Notes: generated by a model from the sequence alone, not told the origin. A stretch of DNA of 64,000 nucleotides from an uncultured Clostridia bacterium (GCA_947585865.1 CANPXH010000013.1:1-64000); one strand, 5' to 3'; shown: positions 54,248 to 62,270, numbered from the stretch's first letter. Numbers and translations: made by a program.

Positions 54248-55285
54248 TTACTGTGCGCTGTCAGACGCCGTTGTTGTAACCTTTACTGCGGAAGCTTCGA
54301 TATCGGCAGGGATAGTTATGCCAAGCTCGCTTACAGTATCGGTATTGAGCATAAGCTGAGGATTGGGAGCATAGCCTATAGGCATAGTGCTTACATCTGC
54401 GCCCTCTATTATCTTAGCAGCCATTTCGCCTGTAGTCTTGCCAAGGTCTGAATAGCTTATGGTAATGGAAGCAAGTCCGCCGCCTTCAAGCATACCCTGT
54501 TCGCCTACTATAACGGGGATACCTGCAGGATTTGTAATGCTTGATACCAAAGGCATTGAAGAAGCAAGCACGTTATCTGTAGGGATATATATGGCGTCAC
54601 AAGTACCTACAACGGATTCTGTGACCTGGGCAACATCGTTTGTAGATGTAACTGTCTTTCTTTCTATCTCAAGACCCTTGCTCTTGGCAGCCTCTTCCGC
54701 CATATCCGCTTGTATAGCTGAGTTCTCCTCGCCTGAGCAGTACATTACAGTCACCTTTTTTGCATCGGGCAGTATCTTGGTAAGAAGATCTATCTGCTCC
54801 TTAACGGGAGTAAGATCCGAAGTGCCTGAAAGATTTCCGCCGGGAACATCGTTGCTGCTGCAAAGGCCTGCAGCGGCAGGGTCTGTAACGGCAGTTACAA
54901 GTATAGGTATATCCTTTGTCTCGGCAGCGATAGCCTGAGCGGCAGGAGTAGCTATGGCAAGTATAAGATCCTTGCGGTCTGAAACGAATTTCTGAGAGAT
55001 AGTCTGTAGGTTGGACTGATCGCCCTGTGCGTTTTGAACTTCAATATTTACCTTATCCCCATCGGTATAGCCTGCATCTGCAAGACCCTGTACAAAGCCT
55101 TCTCTTGCAGCGTCGAGAGCGGGATGCTCCGTAAGCTGTATTATACCAATATCAACAGGCGTTTCCATAGCTTCGCCGGAAGCTGCGGCCTGCTCGCCTT
55201 CCGCCTTGTCGGCATTTGCGCCGCAGCCTGCAAGCATCGTTACAGACAGCATAGCGGCTGTCACTAGAGCAAAAAATTTTTTCAT
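54248..55285 (-). CDS. ABC transporter substrate-binding lipoprotein (TrpX-like)
   Basis: 345 residues. The lipoprotein signal ends MLAGCGAN (lipobox Cys at residue 21). The rest is a PF04392-type periplasmic-binding fold with VDIGIIQLTEHPALDAAREGF, AIATPAAQAIAAE and TAVTDPAAAGL, typical of TrpX-like proteins. It has its own promoter and operator-like palindrome (55321-55381). There is no T-box in the short leader, in contrast to several tryptophan-linked relatives, so the substrate is left open. Confidence 0.88.
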   Translation of the reverse strand: MKKFFALVTAAMLSVTMLAGCGANADKAEGEQAAASGEAMETPVDIGIIQLTEHPALDAAREGFVQGLADAGYTDGDKVNIEVQNAQGDQSNLQTISQKFVSDRKDLILAIATPAAQAIAAETKDIPILVTAVTDPAAAGLCSSNDVPGGNLSGTSDLTPVKEQIDLLTKILPDAKKVTVMYCSGEENSAIQADMAEEAAKSKGLEIERKTVTSTNDVAQVTESVVGTCDAIYIPTDNVLASSMPLVSSITNPAGIPVIVGEQGMLEGGGLASITISYSDLGKTTGEMAAKIIEGADVSTMPIGYAPNPQLMLNTDTVSELGITIPADIEASAVKVTTTASDSAQ

Positions 55286-55320
55286 AAAAAATACCTCCTT
55301 AAATAATTTTATTTGTTTAC

Positions 55321-55340
55321 AAAACAGGGATACCTGTTTT
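55321..55340. promoter_or_regulatory. Operator-like perfect palindrome
   Basis: AAAACAGG-gata-CCTGTTTT, 8-bp arms. It lies about 6-25 bases downstream of the predicted transcription start. A further half-site ACCTGT (55347-55352) sits next to the -10 box. It could bind a repressor or form an RNA hairpin. Confidence 0.55.
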
Positions 55341-55352
55341 AGTATTACCTGT

Positions 55353-55381
55353 ATTTTACGCTAAATATATGCAATTGTCAA
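55353..55381 (-). promoter_or_regulatory. Promoter of the TrpX-like importer operon
   Basis: On the minus strand TTGACA (55381-55376), 17-bp spacer, TAAAAT (55358-55353). Confidence 0.8.
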
Positions 55382-55473
55382 ACATATTTTAGAAAATAAA
55401 AGCACTGAATTTGCGTGGCATATCTGCATATATCCAAAAAAACAGGGGCGTCATACCGACGACCCTATCCAAG

Positions 55474-55830
55474 TCATTTCTCTGGCAGAATATTCTCCCA
55501 TTCTTTTTCCCTAAAGCCTGTTAAAACAAAGCCTTCTCCTACCAGCACCGGTCTTTTCACAAGCATACCGTCGCCGGAAAGAAGCTCGATCATATCATCA
55601 ATGCTCATGGAAGGGAGCTTGTCCTTTAAGCCCAGCTCTCTGTATTTCATACCGCTTGTGTTAAAAAATCTCTTTATATCCATTCCGCTTTTTTCAAGCC
55701 AAGCCCTGAGCTCCTCCGCCGTGGGATTTTCTTCAATTATATGTCTGTCCGTAAACTCTATGCCTCTGTCTTCCAGCCATTTCTTCGCCTTCTGACAGGT
55801 AGAGCATTTGGGGTATTCTATAAAAAGCAT
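55474..55830 (-). CDS. ArsC/Spx-family thioredoxin-fold protein
   Basis: 118 residues. The CxxC in YPKCSTCQKAKKWLE is followed by the ArsC-family RRPVLVGEG-like segment (VKRPVLVGEGFVLTGF). It could be a glutaredoxin-type arsenate reductase, the regulator Spx/MgsR, or a YffB-like protein; CSTC rather than the Spx CxxC context and the absence of ars genes leave this open. The start at 55830 has GAGGT at 6 bases. Confidence 0.82.
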   Translation of the reverse strand: MLFIEYPKCSTCQKAKKWLEDRGIEFTDRHIIEENPTAEELRAWLEKSGMDIKRFFNTSGMKYRELGLKDKLPSMSIDDMIELLSGDGMLVKRPVLVGEGFVLTGFREKEWENILPEK

Positions 55831-55904
55831 TTCATTACCTCGATCCTCATATATCCGCAGGCCCGATACGATACTTGCAAAAGGGCGCATCGGGCCGCAT
55901 TATA

Positions 55905-57668
55905 CTATTCTATATCCATAACGATAGGCAGTATCATAGGACTTCTCTTTGTTTTCTGCCACAGGTAATCCCTAAGAGTATCCTTTATAAGAGTTTTTAT
56001 ATAAGACCATTCGGTTATATTCTTTCTCTCGCATTTATCCAGTGCGGCATTGACAACGGCTCTTGCCTCGTCCATAAGCTCTTCCGATTCTCTCACATAC
56101 ACGAAGCCTCTTGATATAATGTCGGGGCCGCTCAATATCTCGCCGGAGTATTTCTCCATAGCCACGACCACTATCATAAGGCCGTCTTCCGCAAGGTGAC
56201 GTCTGTCACGGAGCACTATATTGCCTACATCGCCTACGCCTAAGCCGTCAACGAATATTTGGCCGCTCGGCACTGCAGAGGGTATGAGCTTAGCACTGTT
56301 TTTGCCAAGTTCAAGACAGTCTCCGTTAGCCATTACAAAAATGTTTTCCTTCTTCATACCCAAGTCAAGCGCAAGGTTCTTATGGCAAATGAGCATTTTG
56401 TACTCACCGTGTATAGGCATAAAATACTTGGGCTTTATAAGGGCGTGCATCATCTTTATCTCTTCCTGACGTGCATGACCCGATACGTGAACATCCATAA
56501 GGCCTTCGTATATAACGTCTGCGCCCTTTTTCAAAAGCTCGTTTATTACCTTGTAAACATTCTTTTCATTGCCGGGTATGGGTGATGCTGATATTACTAT
56601 TTTATCCGTAGGCTTTACCTCTATTTGCCTATGCTCGCCCAAGGCTATCCTGGAAAGAGCAGCCATTGTCTCGCCTTGTGAACCTGTCATAATAACCACA
56701 AGCTCACTGTCGCTGTAGTTTTTCATCTCGCCTGTTTCAACAATGGTATTTTTGGGAATATCCAAATATCCCAGCTCGCAGGCCGTCTTTACAACATTTG
56801 TCATACTTCTGCCTATGAATGTGACCTTTCTTTTGTGCTTAACGGCGGAATTGACTATCTGCTGTATCCTGTCTATATTTGATGAAAATGTTGCGACCAT
56901 TATACGGTCCTTGCTGTCGTCAAATATCTTGTCTATAATAGCGCCTACGGATCTTTCGCTCATGGTATGGCCGGGGCGCTCCACATTGGTGCTTTCGCAC
57001 ATGAGCAAAAGCACGCCCTTCCTGCCTATCTCCGCAAGCCTCTGAAGATCTATCATATCTCCCTGTATAGGCGTAAAGTCTATTTTGAAATCTCCCGTGT
57101 GTACTATTACGCCGACGGGAGTGGTTATGGCAAAGGCAACGCTGTCCGCAATGGAGTGGTTGGAATGTATGAATTCCACCTTAAAATTTTTGCTTATCTT
57201 TACTACCGTGCCTGCCTCTATATTGTTGCGCTCTACGCTGTTGAGTATATTGTGCTCCCTCAGCTTGGCTTCTATAAGACCGATCGTAAGCCTTGTGCCA
57301 TACACAGGCACATTCAGCTCCTTTAAGAAATAAGGCAGTGAGCCTATGTGGTCTTCATGGCCGTGGGTTATGAATATGCCCTTTACCTTTTCCTTATTGC
57401 TCATAATATAAGAAAAGTCGGGTATAACAAGGTCTATGCCAAGCATATCGTCTTGGGGAAATGCCACGCCGCAGTCCACTATCACGATCTCGTCATCATA
57501 TTCAAAGGCTGTGATATTCTTGCCTATCTCGTGGAGACCGCCTAAGGGTATAACCTTTAGCTTCGGACTGTTATCCTCCTTGGGCGCTCTCCTTGGCTTA
57601 GGTCCTGCCTTTGTATTTGCCGAAGACTTTTTGCTCTTGCCCCCGGCATTTTGTTTTTTTGTATACAA
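55905..57668 (-). CDS. rnj: Ribonuclease J
   Basis: 587 residues of metallo-beta-lactamase/beta-CASP fold. HGHEDHIGSLPY binds the two metals; GDFKIDFTP, SSNIDRIQQ, GSQGE and MPIHGEYK are beta-CASP blocks. It is a 5'-3' exo- and endonuclease central to mRNA and rRNA processing. The basic N-terminal extension (KKQNAGGKSKK...) is common in Clostridia. The TTG at 57668 has GGAGGTG at proper spacing; a GTG at 57677 lies within that site. A large hairpin lies just upstream of the ribosome binding site (57690-57732). Confidence 0.93.
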   Translation of the reverse strand: MYTKKQNAGGKSKKSSANTKAGPKPRRAPKEDNSPKLKVIPLGGLHEIGKNITAFEYDDEIVIVDCGVAFPQDDMLGIDLVIPDFSYIMSNKEKVKGIFITHGHEDHIGSLPYFLKELNVPVYGTRLTIGLIEAKLREHNILNSVERNNIEAGTVVKISKNFKVEFIHSNHSIADSVAFAITTPVGVIVHTGDFKIDFTPIQGDMIDLQRLAEIGRKGVLLLMCESTNVERPGHTMSERSVGAIIDKIFDDSKDRIMVATFSSNIDRIQQIVNSAVKHKRKVTFIGRSMTNVVKTACELGYLDIPKNTIVETGEMKNYSDSELVVIMTGSQGETMAALSRIALGEHRQIEVKPTDKIVISASPIPGNEKNVYKVINELLKKGADVIYEGLMDVHVSGHARQEEIKMMHALIKPKYFMPIHGEYKMLICHKNLALDLGMKKENIFVMANGDCLELGKNSAKLIPSAVPSGQIFVDGLGVGDVGNIVLRDRRHLAEDGLMIVVVAMEKYSGEILSGPDIISRGFVYVRESEELMDEARAVVNAALDKCERKNITEWSYIKTLIKDTLRDYLWQKTKRSPMILPIVMDIE

Positions 57669-57689
57669 AAAGTTCACCTCCGAATTTCT

Positions 57690-57732
57690 GCCGCTGTATA
57701 GAACAACTTCCGATCCTGTTCTGTGCAGCGGC
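57690..57732 (-). promoter_or_regulatory. 5'-UTR hairpin immediately upstream of RNase J
   Basis: On the minus strand GCCGCTG-cac-AGAACA-(11 nt)-TGTTCT-ata-CAGCGGC: 7-bp and 6-bp perfect stems separated by a symmetric 3x3 internal loop. It ends about 8 bases before the ribosome binding site. The layout recalls the leader hairpins through which RNases autoregulate, but no such mechanism is shown here. Confidence 0.6.
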
Positions 57733-57748
57733 TGTTTTATGTATAAAA

Positions 57749-57776
57749 ATTATAATTTATTTCTACATAACAATAA
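57749..57776 (-). promoter_or_regulatory. Possible promoter of RNase J
   Basis: On the minus strand TTATTG (57776-57771), 16-bp spacer, TATAAT (57754-57749). The -35 is weak. It overlaps a CAATAAG/CTTATTG hairpin (57771-57797) that may end the upstream ireB operon. Confidence 0.45.
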
Positions 57777-57802
57777 GACCCCTGCAAGGCCTTATTGTCA
57801 GT

Positions 57803-58126
57803 TTAAAATTTCATTTCATAATCTGCATCCTCATCCTGCAGAAGAAGGAGTATCTTATTGTATTCCTTGTCTTCCGTAACAGGCTCATAGGTGCATTCCG
57901 TGTCGTTCATTTCGATCTCCTTGAAGATAAAAGCGTCAGGCTCATCGCTGTCAAAATCCTCCGCTTTTACAAGCAGGAGATACCTTACATTATCCACATC
58001 GATACCGTCAACGATGACAAAGTCTGTCTCAACGCCTTCATCATCTGTCATGGATACGTATTCGTAGGCCTTTTCCCGGCCTGCAAACAGATCCAGATCA
58101 TCAATATTAAGCTTGTCGTCACTCAT
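57803..58126 (-). CDS. DUF1292 domain protein
   Basis: 107 residues, strongly acidic. The DUF1292 core is EYVSMTDDEGVETDFVIVDGIDVDNVRYLLLV...EYNKILLLLQDE. It is a small cytoplasmic protein of unknown function that in Firmicutes regularly follows ruvX. It overlaps the ruvX end by 4 bases. Confidence 0.88.
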   Translation of the reverse strand: MSDDKLNIDDLDLFAGREKAYEYVSMTDDEGVETDFVIVDGIDVDNVRYLLLVKAEDFDSDEPDAFIFKEIEMNDTECTYEPVTEDKEYNKILLLLQDEDADYEMKF

Positions 58127-58557
58127 TGTGTTTTCTCCTTAGCCCGAAGATCCAAGTATCCCTGAAGTATGAAAACAGCCGCCATTTTGTCTATGACCTG
58201 TTTTCTTTTTGCCCGTGAGACATCTGCCTCCAGCAGTCCTCTTTCGGCAGCTACCGTGGACAGCCTTTCATCCCACAGTATAACAGGGAGCTTAAGCTCC
58301 TTTTCGATCCTTTTTTTGAAAGCCTCGGTCTTCTCCACTCTTTCTCCGAGGGTATTGTTCATATTCTTAGGATAGCCCAATACTATCTGCTCCACATCGT
58401 ATTCCCTGCAGATAGCCTTCAAACGTTCAATACTTTTCTTTAAATTGTTTTCTTCGCTGCGCCTTATTATCTCAAGACCCTGTGCAGTCCAGCCAAAGGG
58501 ATCGCTTATGGCTGCGCCTATGGTCTTCATGCCGAAGTCCAAACCTAGTATACGCAT
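58123..58557 (-). CDS. ruvX: RuvX/YqgF-family nuclease (pre-16S rRNA processing)
   Basis: 144 residues. RNase H-like motifs ILGLDFGMKTIGAAIS, IVLGYPKNMNNTLGERVEKT and LWDERLSTVAAER are intact. The family trims 16S rRNA precursors and was first predicted as a Holliday junction resolvase. It lies 12 bp after ireB, in the usual ireB-ruvX-DUF1292 order. Confidence 0.94.
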   Translation of the reverse strand: MRILGLDFGMKTIGAAISDPFGWTAQGLEIIRRSEENNLKKSIERLKAICREYDVEQIVLGYPKNMNNTLGERVEKTEAFKKRIEKELKLPVILWDERLSTVAAERGLLEADVSRAKRKQVIDKMAAVFILQGYLDLRAKEKTQ

Positions 58558-58569
58558 TATATGGCAAAA

Positions 58570-58863
58570 TTATAAATTATTGTTTATATAATAATTTACA
58601 ATTTCCTCCAAAAGATCATCCTGGCTTATTCTTGCCATCTTTTTTCTGGCATCTCTGTGGCTTGTGATATATGTGGGATCTCCCGACATGATGTAGCCGA
58701 TTATTTGATTGACCGGGTTGTATCCCTTATCCAGCATAGCTTCATACACTTCGCTCATTATCTGACCTATATGGCTTTTTTCCTCAATGCTGTCACTGAT
58801 CCTCACGTCCTTAAGAGCCTCTTTAAGATCATTTATCTTTTGAGTTTCGCTGACATTACTCAT
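58570..58863 (-). CDS. ireB: IreB-family regulatory phosphoprotein
   Basis: 97 residues (UPF0297). VYEAMLDKGYNPVNQIIGYIMSGDPTYITSHRDARKKM is the family core. In Enterococcus IreB is phosphorylated by the PASTA kinase IreK and modulates cephalosporin resistance. The N-terminal Ser/Thr residues (MSNVSETQ) fit a phosphorylation site. First gene of a three-gene operon with a promoter at 58913-58941. Confidence 0.93.
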   Translation of the reverse strand: MSNVSETQKINDLKEALKDVRISDSIEEKSHIGQIMSEVYEAMLDKGYNPVNQIIGYIMSGDPTYITSHRDARKKMARISQDDLLEEIVNYYINNNL

Positions 58864-58912
58864 ACTTTCACTCTCCTTGTTCGTATTTTGCCGTTCAGTA
58901 CTATCCTAGTAT

Positions 58913-58941
58913 ATATTACTACAAAATCAATGTAATTGCAA
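58913..58941 (-). promoter_or_regulatory. Promoter of the ireB-ruvX-DUF1292 operon
   Basis: On the minus strand TTGCAA (58941-58936), 17-bp spacer, TAATAT (58918-58913). A TTACAT-16-TATACT pair overlaps it and is an alternative. Confidence 0.5.
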
Positions 58942-59002
58942 CTTAAATATTTATTAAGATTGGATTGAAAAAAATTTGCTCTTTTTCCCATAAAAGGGGA
59001 AA

Positions 59003-59023
59003 CCCCCGATCGTTCATCGGGGG
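59003..59023 (-). terminator. Hairpin downstream of the transglutaminase-like gene
   Basis: CCCCCGAT-cgttc-ATCGGGGG, with TTTCCCCTTTTAT following on the minus strand. It lies about 130 bases past the stop of the gene at 59152; a probable but weak terminator. Confidence 0.5.
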
Positions 59024-59151
59024 CATTTAGTAGGATAAACCATTATATATAGATAAAGGAATTTTTAACAATAGTATCAATTCGAGAAAATTGAAACATA
59101 GGAGGAATAAACCACATTATTAAAATTCCCTACCATCGATTATAATACGGA

Positions 59152-59892
59152 TCAGTTCCATCCGTAGTGGCCTGTTGCCTGGATCTCATCTGAAGTCTTT
59201 AAGAAATTGTCATAGCTTACAGCACCTAAGTCATCTGTTAAATTGTCATCCCATGCCAAGTCAACGTGTAACTGAGCGCCGTCTACTGAAACCACATTCC
59301 AAGCATGATTCATAGCATCGCTTGCAACTATCTCACAAGGAACGCCAAGCTTTTCACAAGCATACTTGAAGCCTAATGAGAAGGCGTTGCAAGTACCTGT
59401 CTTGTTTACGAAAAGATCGTATGCTGTGTAAGAAGTGTGTGAAAAATCATAGCTGTAGTTGTTGATGAAATAGTCATGTACAGCTGTGAGCTTTTCTACA
59501 GTAGTCATTGAAGGATCAACTGATGCAAGAGCCTCGTTGGCTGCCTTCTCGAAGGATTCCTTCTGAGCTTCGATAGAATCGTTGTCGCCGATGTAAGAAA
59601 CCACAAGCTCCTTTGCATATCCCGTATCAGCCATGTAAGTACACTCTACGGAATTGCTTACGAAGAAGTAGTTGGGGTTAGAATCTACCATGTCTAAATA
59701 AATGTCCATAGCTTCATCTGTAGTTACATTGTATTTGCTGATATCGATAACAGTGTTAAGACCATCGATACCGTTATCTATTGCGCTTTCCAAACCTGCT
59801 ACGTCTGCTGCGCTTACTGCTGCTGTCATAAGTAATGCGGCTGCTGTTGTTGTGATTATTGCTTTTGCTATATTTTTTAATGTCTTTTTCAT
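59152..59892 (-). CDS. Secreted transglutaminase-like (cysteine protease fold) protein
   Basis: 246 residues with a signal peptide (MKKTLKNIAKAIITTTAAAL..., to about residue 30). The transglutaminase-core triad is Cys in GTCNAFSLGFKYACEKLG, His in NHAWNVV and Asp in VDLAWDD. Such domains act as peptidases or cross-linkers on surface proteins or wall. The start at 59892 has AAGGGG 9 bases upstream; the longer reading would run into the terminator of the riboswitch. Expression is under a c-di-GMP-I riboswitch (60032-60103) with a terminator hairpin (59932-59967). Confidence 0.88.
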   Translation of the reverse strand: MKKTLKNIAKAIITTTAAALLMTAAVSAADVAGLESAIDNGIDGLNTVIDISKYNVTTDEAMDIYLDMVDSNPNYFFVSNSVECTYMADTGYAKELVVSYIGDNDSIEAQKESFEKAANEALASVDPSMTTVEKLTAVHDYFINNYSYDFSHTSYTAYDLFVNKTGTCNAFSLGFKYACEKLGVPCEIVASDAMNHAWNVVSVDGAQLHVDLAWDDNLTDDLGAVSYDNFLKTSDEIQATGHYGWN

Positions 59893-59931
59893 ATCCTTCA
59901 TCCCCTTGATTTGATTTGAAATCTTTAACTG

Positions 59932-59967
59932 AAAATAAAAAACGTTGCCTTTATGTGAGTGGCAACG
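59932..59967 (-). terminator. Expression-platform terminator of the c-di-GMP riboswitch
   Basis: On the minus strand CGTTGCC-actcacataaa-GGCAACG followed by TTTTTATTTT. The aptamer's last strand GGTTGCC can pair with GGCAAC of this terminator, so ligand binding, which locks GGTTGCC in P1, would favour termination (an off switch; inference). Confidence 0.8.
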
Positions 59968-60024
59968 CAACTAATTCAGCGAGTCATTTCTGACTTTTAG
60001 CTTTATGCTGAATCTACTGTCCTA

Positions 60025-60110
60025 AAAAACAGGCAACCGGCTGGCTTGCTCTTACGAGGTTAGCCCCATGGCTTTGCGTCCTTGACTTTCATCAAGTTTG
60101 CCCAATATTC
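60025..60110 (-). ncRNA. Cyclic-di-GMP-I (GEMM) riboswitch aptamer
   Basis: On the minus strand GGGCAAAC-tt-GATGAAAGTC, then AAGGACGCAAAGCC, then ATGGGGCTAA, then AGCAAGCCAGCCGGTTGCC. This matches the class I consensus: GGCAAAC, GNRA tetraloop GAAA, GGACGCAAAGCC, GGGCTA, and AGCCAGCCGGTTGCC. P1 is GGCAA/TTGCC. The aptamer runs from 60103 to 60032. The leader continues through an ATTCAGC/GCTGAAT stem (about 60013-59975) to the terminator. Confidence 0.93.
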
Positions 60111-60183
60111 AATTAGCGATTTCACAAGAGAAATCTGAATATGGCACATAATATGCTCGCAGGATAACTCCTACGTTACCAAT

Positions 60184-60212
60184 AGTATACTCCTTTATCA
60201 AAAAAATGTCAA
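60184..60212 (-). promoter_or_regulatory. Promoter of the riboswitch-transglutaminase transcript
   Basis: On the minus strand TTGACA (60212-60207), 17-bp spacer, TATACT (60189-60184); near consensus. The start is about 60177, so the leader is about 285 nt. Confidence 0.85.
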
Positions 60213-60252
60213 TACCTTTTTTCAAAAATTTTGCATAAACAATAAGGGCATA

Positions 60253-61056
60253 TCAAGGGGTGTCTTTGTGCAATAATTCAGCTTCTTCAATGAGCCTGCC
60301 CACGGTCACAAACTCTATACCCTTGTTTTCAAGAGCCTTGTATGTGTTTTTGATAGCCTGTGCCGTCACAACTCCGCCTTCCGCACCTACGTGGCCTATT
60401 GCCACGGCGTATCCTTTCTTGAGAGCTATCTCTCCCGCCTTGTTCATATTCTCCGTTATCTTGTCTATGCTCTGCGTGCTGTCCAAAAAAACATCCCTCT
60501 TTATGTAAGGAAGGGAAATTTCATTTGCTATTTTTTCCGTAACGGATCTTGGCGTGGTAACGCTGTCCACATAAAACATTCCCTTTTCTTTTGCACAGGT
60601 GAGTATCGCTCTCATTTTCTCTTCGTCTTCCGTTATGGCGGAGCCCATGTGATTGTTGAAGCCCTTTACATTGTCAAAGGATTCCAAATTTTCCAAAAAC
60701 ACCTTTTTAGCTTCTTCCGTACTCATATCGGAAAGTATGGGCACAGGACCGAGCCAGCTTCTCTTTCCCGTGTGAGCCTCCATTGGCTGGTGGAGTATGG
60801 CTTCCTTGCCGCAGGCAATAAGTCTGTCCTGCTCCTGCTGTGAGTACGGCATACCCGGCATGACAGCTCCCGTAAAGCTTATGGGAAGAGCAAGCATCTC
60901 ATCTGTTCCCTTTGAGTTATTTCCGAAATCATCTATTATTATCGCTATGTATTTTTTCTCCTCTGCCGCATTTACCTTTGCCAGTCTGAAAAGGAGAAAC
61001 GCAAGTATGGCTGCCAATATTATTTCCGCTATTATACAGCACATCTTTTTTGACAT
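60253..61056 (-). CDS. Divergent polysaccharide deacetylase family protein (YibQ-like)
   Basis: 267 residues. One N-terminal signal-anchor helix (about 5-27) is followed by a deacetylase-fold domain: IAIIIDDFGNNSKGTD, LHQPMEAH, GFNNHMGSAIT, MFYVDSVTTPRSV, AIGHVGAEGG. The family is exported or membrane-anchored and may act on wall or exopolysaccharide; its substrate is unproven. It ends 40 bases before the riboswitch promoter. Confidence 0.87.
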   Translation of the reverse strand: MSKKMCCIIAEIILAAILAFLLFRLAKVNAAEEKKYIAIIIDDFGNNSKGTDEMLALPISFTGAVMPGMPYSQQEQDRLIACGKEAILHQPMEAHTGKRSWLGPVPILSDMSTEEAKKVFLENLESFDNVKGFNNHMGSAITEDEEKMRAILTCAKEKGMFYVDSVTTPRSVTEKIANEISLPYIKRDVFLDSTQSIDKITENMNKAGEIALKKGYAVAIGHVGAEGGVVTAQAIKNTYKALENKGIEFVTVGRLIEEAELLHKDTP

Positions 61057-61114
61057 ATTTTTTCACCCTCATATCATATATATACAATATATGAAGCATT
61101 ACATGATTTCAGAC

Positions 61115-61146
61115 AGAAAAAAGCAGCCTGCGATCGGCTGCTTTTT
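61115..61146. terminator. Bidirectional terminator hairpin
   Basis: GAAAAAAGCAGCC-tgcgatc-GGCTGCTTTTTCC: A-rich on one side and T-rich on the other, so it works on both strands. Confidence 0.8.
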
Positions 61147-61400
61147 CCTAAAGAGAAGGTATTTTTATGGGGTTTACAGTTTAATTTACATTTTGAGGGA
61201 TGTATAAACTGTAATGTGAAAATATTAGGGGTTTTCACAGTTGTAATTATAGCAGAATGCAATTGAAAAGTGTTCACAAACATAGGCTTGTTTTACATTT
61301 TTTTTTGTGAAAAATAGACACGATTTTTTATCAAAGATCAATATTGTACAAAAAATCAAGCTTTGACGATCAAAAATGCAACATTTTTTCGGCAGGGCGA

Positions 61401-61556
61401 AAAGTCAAGGATATTCGTACTACGCTTACGCTACGTACTCATAACCGATGGCTTTTACCAAAGCCTTTGTATTCAGCAGGAGCTTGTACCCCTGCTGAAT
61501 ACAAAAGTAAGTACTCGCCGCTTATAGAAGCGGGAGACTTACCCGTCGGTTAAATT
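61401..61556 (+). repeat. 200-bp interspersed repeat, copy B (156 bp, no insert)
   Basis: Same orientation and order as 243-442 but missing the 45-bp nested palindrome: the sequence runs GTAAGTACT directly into CGCCGCTTATAG. Confidence 0.85.
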
Positions 61557-61620
61557 GCACATAGGTATTGTGTGCCGCTGCCTTTAGCATTTATTCCGAT
61601 ATTTTTTTAAGCAGCGGCGC

Positions 61621-62157
61621 TCATGTTTCCAAGCTTTCCAGATACCTCATAAGGTTCAGTTCTCCGTCAATATCCACGCCTTGTTCAAAAAGCTTTTTGT
61701 CGGCGTCGCTCAGCGAAGCGGCGGGAGTGGATGTAATCTCCTTAAGGGCGTCGCTTTCCCTATAGTACACAACAACGTAGCCGTTGTCTATTTTAAGCGT
61801 ATAGTGCTGAGAACTGGGGCAGTTCATATTTTTGTTGAAAACTATACGCTTGTCACTGAAGCTTGTCATCTGCCAGGTATCATAGGCATCGGCCACATTT
61901 TCTCTGTTCCAGCCGTACATATAATACTGAGGCAGGCGTTCCACGGTCTCGGAAAATCCATCATTGTAGTTGTACACAAATTCCATAACGGTATTTTCCC
62001 CCACAGTCTGTTCCTTTGGAGAGCCGACTGCAAGAGCCGGGCTGCCGTAAACCGTATTTTTTTCGCCTTCCATACCATTGACATAGCCGAGCCAGCCTCC
62101 CAGCGAAGCCGCCCCTATGCCCATAAGCGCTATAAAACATATTTTAATACCTCTCAT
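61621..62157 (-). CDS. BofC-like exported protein
   Basis: 178 residues. An N-terminal membrane/signal helix (about 5-25) is followed by a polar domain and a C-terminal region LKIDNGYVVVYYRESDALKEIT...SLSDADKKLFEQGVDIDGELNLMRYLES that resembles the BofC C-terminal domain (bypass of forespore C, sigma-K checkpoint in Bacillus). The start at 62157 has GAGGTGG at 5 bases. The similarity is by eye, so the role in sporulation is tentative. It is divergent from superoxide dismutase. Confidence 0.65.
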   Translation of the reverse strand: MRGIKICFIALMGIGAASLGGWLGYVNGMEGEKNTVYGSPALAVGSPKEQTVGENTVMEFVYNYNDGFSETVERLPQYYMYGWNRENVADAYDTWQMTSFSDKRIVFNKNMNCPSSQHYTLKIDNGYVVVYYRESDALKEITSTPAASLSDADKKLFEQGVDIDGELNLMRYLESLET

Positions 62158-62233
62158 ATAAACCACCTCATTATGATTATTTCCCATTTAAGGCGAATAT
62201 ATTCACATAAGGTATTATTTTTGTAAATTTAGG

Positions 62234-62247
62234 CATAATTATTTATG
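62234..62247. promoter_or_regulatory. PerR/Fur-like palindrome before superoxide dismutase
   Basis: CATAA-TTAT-TTATG, 24 bases before the start codon. It shares ATAAT-N-ATT with the PerR box (TTATAATNATTATAA), about 9 of 14 positions. Low confidence. Confidence 0.35.
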
Positions 62248-62270
62248 AATAAAATTAAGGAGTGAAAAAA

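Larger units (their letters stand above)
61057..61620. repeat. Repeat-bearing gap before the BofC-like gene
   Basis: About 560 bp without a gene. 61115-61146 is a terminator hairpin; 61401-61556 is the second copy of the 200-bp left-edge repeat. The stretch 61150-61395 is AT-rich and I see nothing definite in it beyond the likely promoter region of the deacetylase gene. An open frame at 61344-61553 is repeat sequence. Confidence 0.7.

Noticed and set aside
55286..55381. T-box before the TrpX-like gene
   Set aside because: The promoter lies about 60 nt from the start codon; no room for a T-box.
61344..61553. 69-codon open frame on the plus strand
   Set aside because: Translation of the second copy of the 200-bp repeat.
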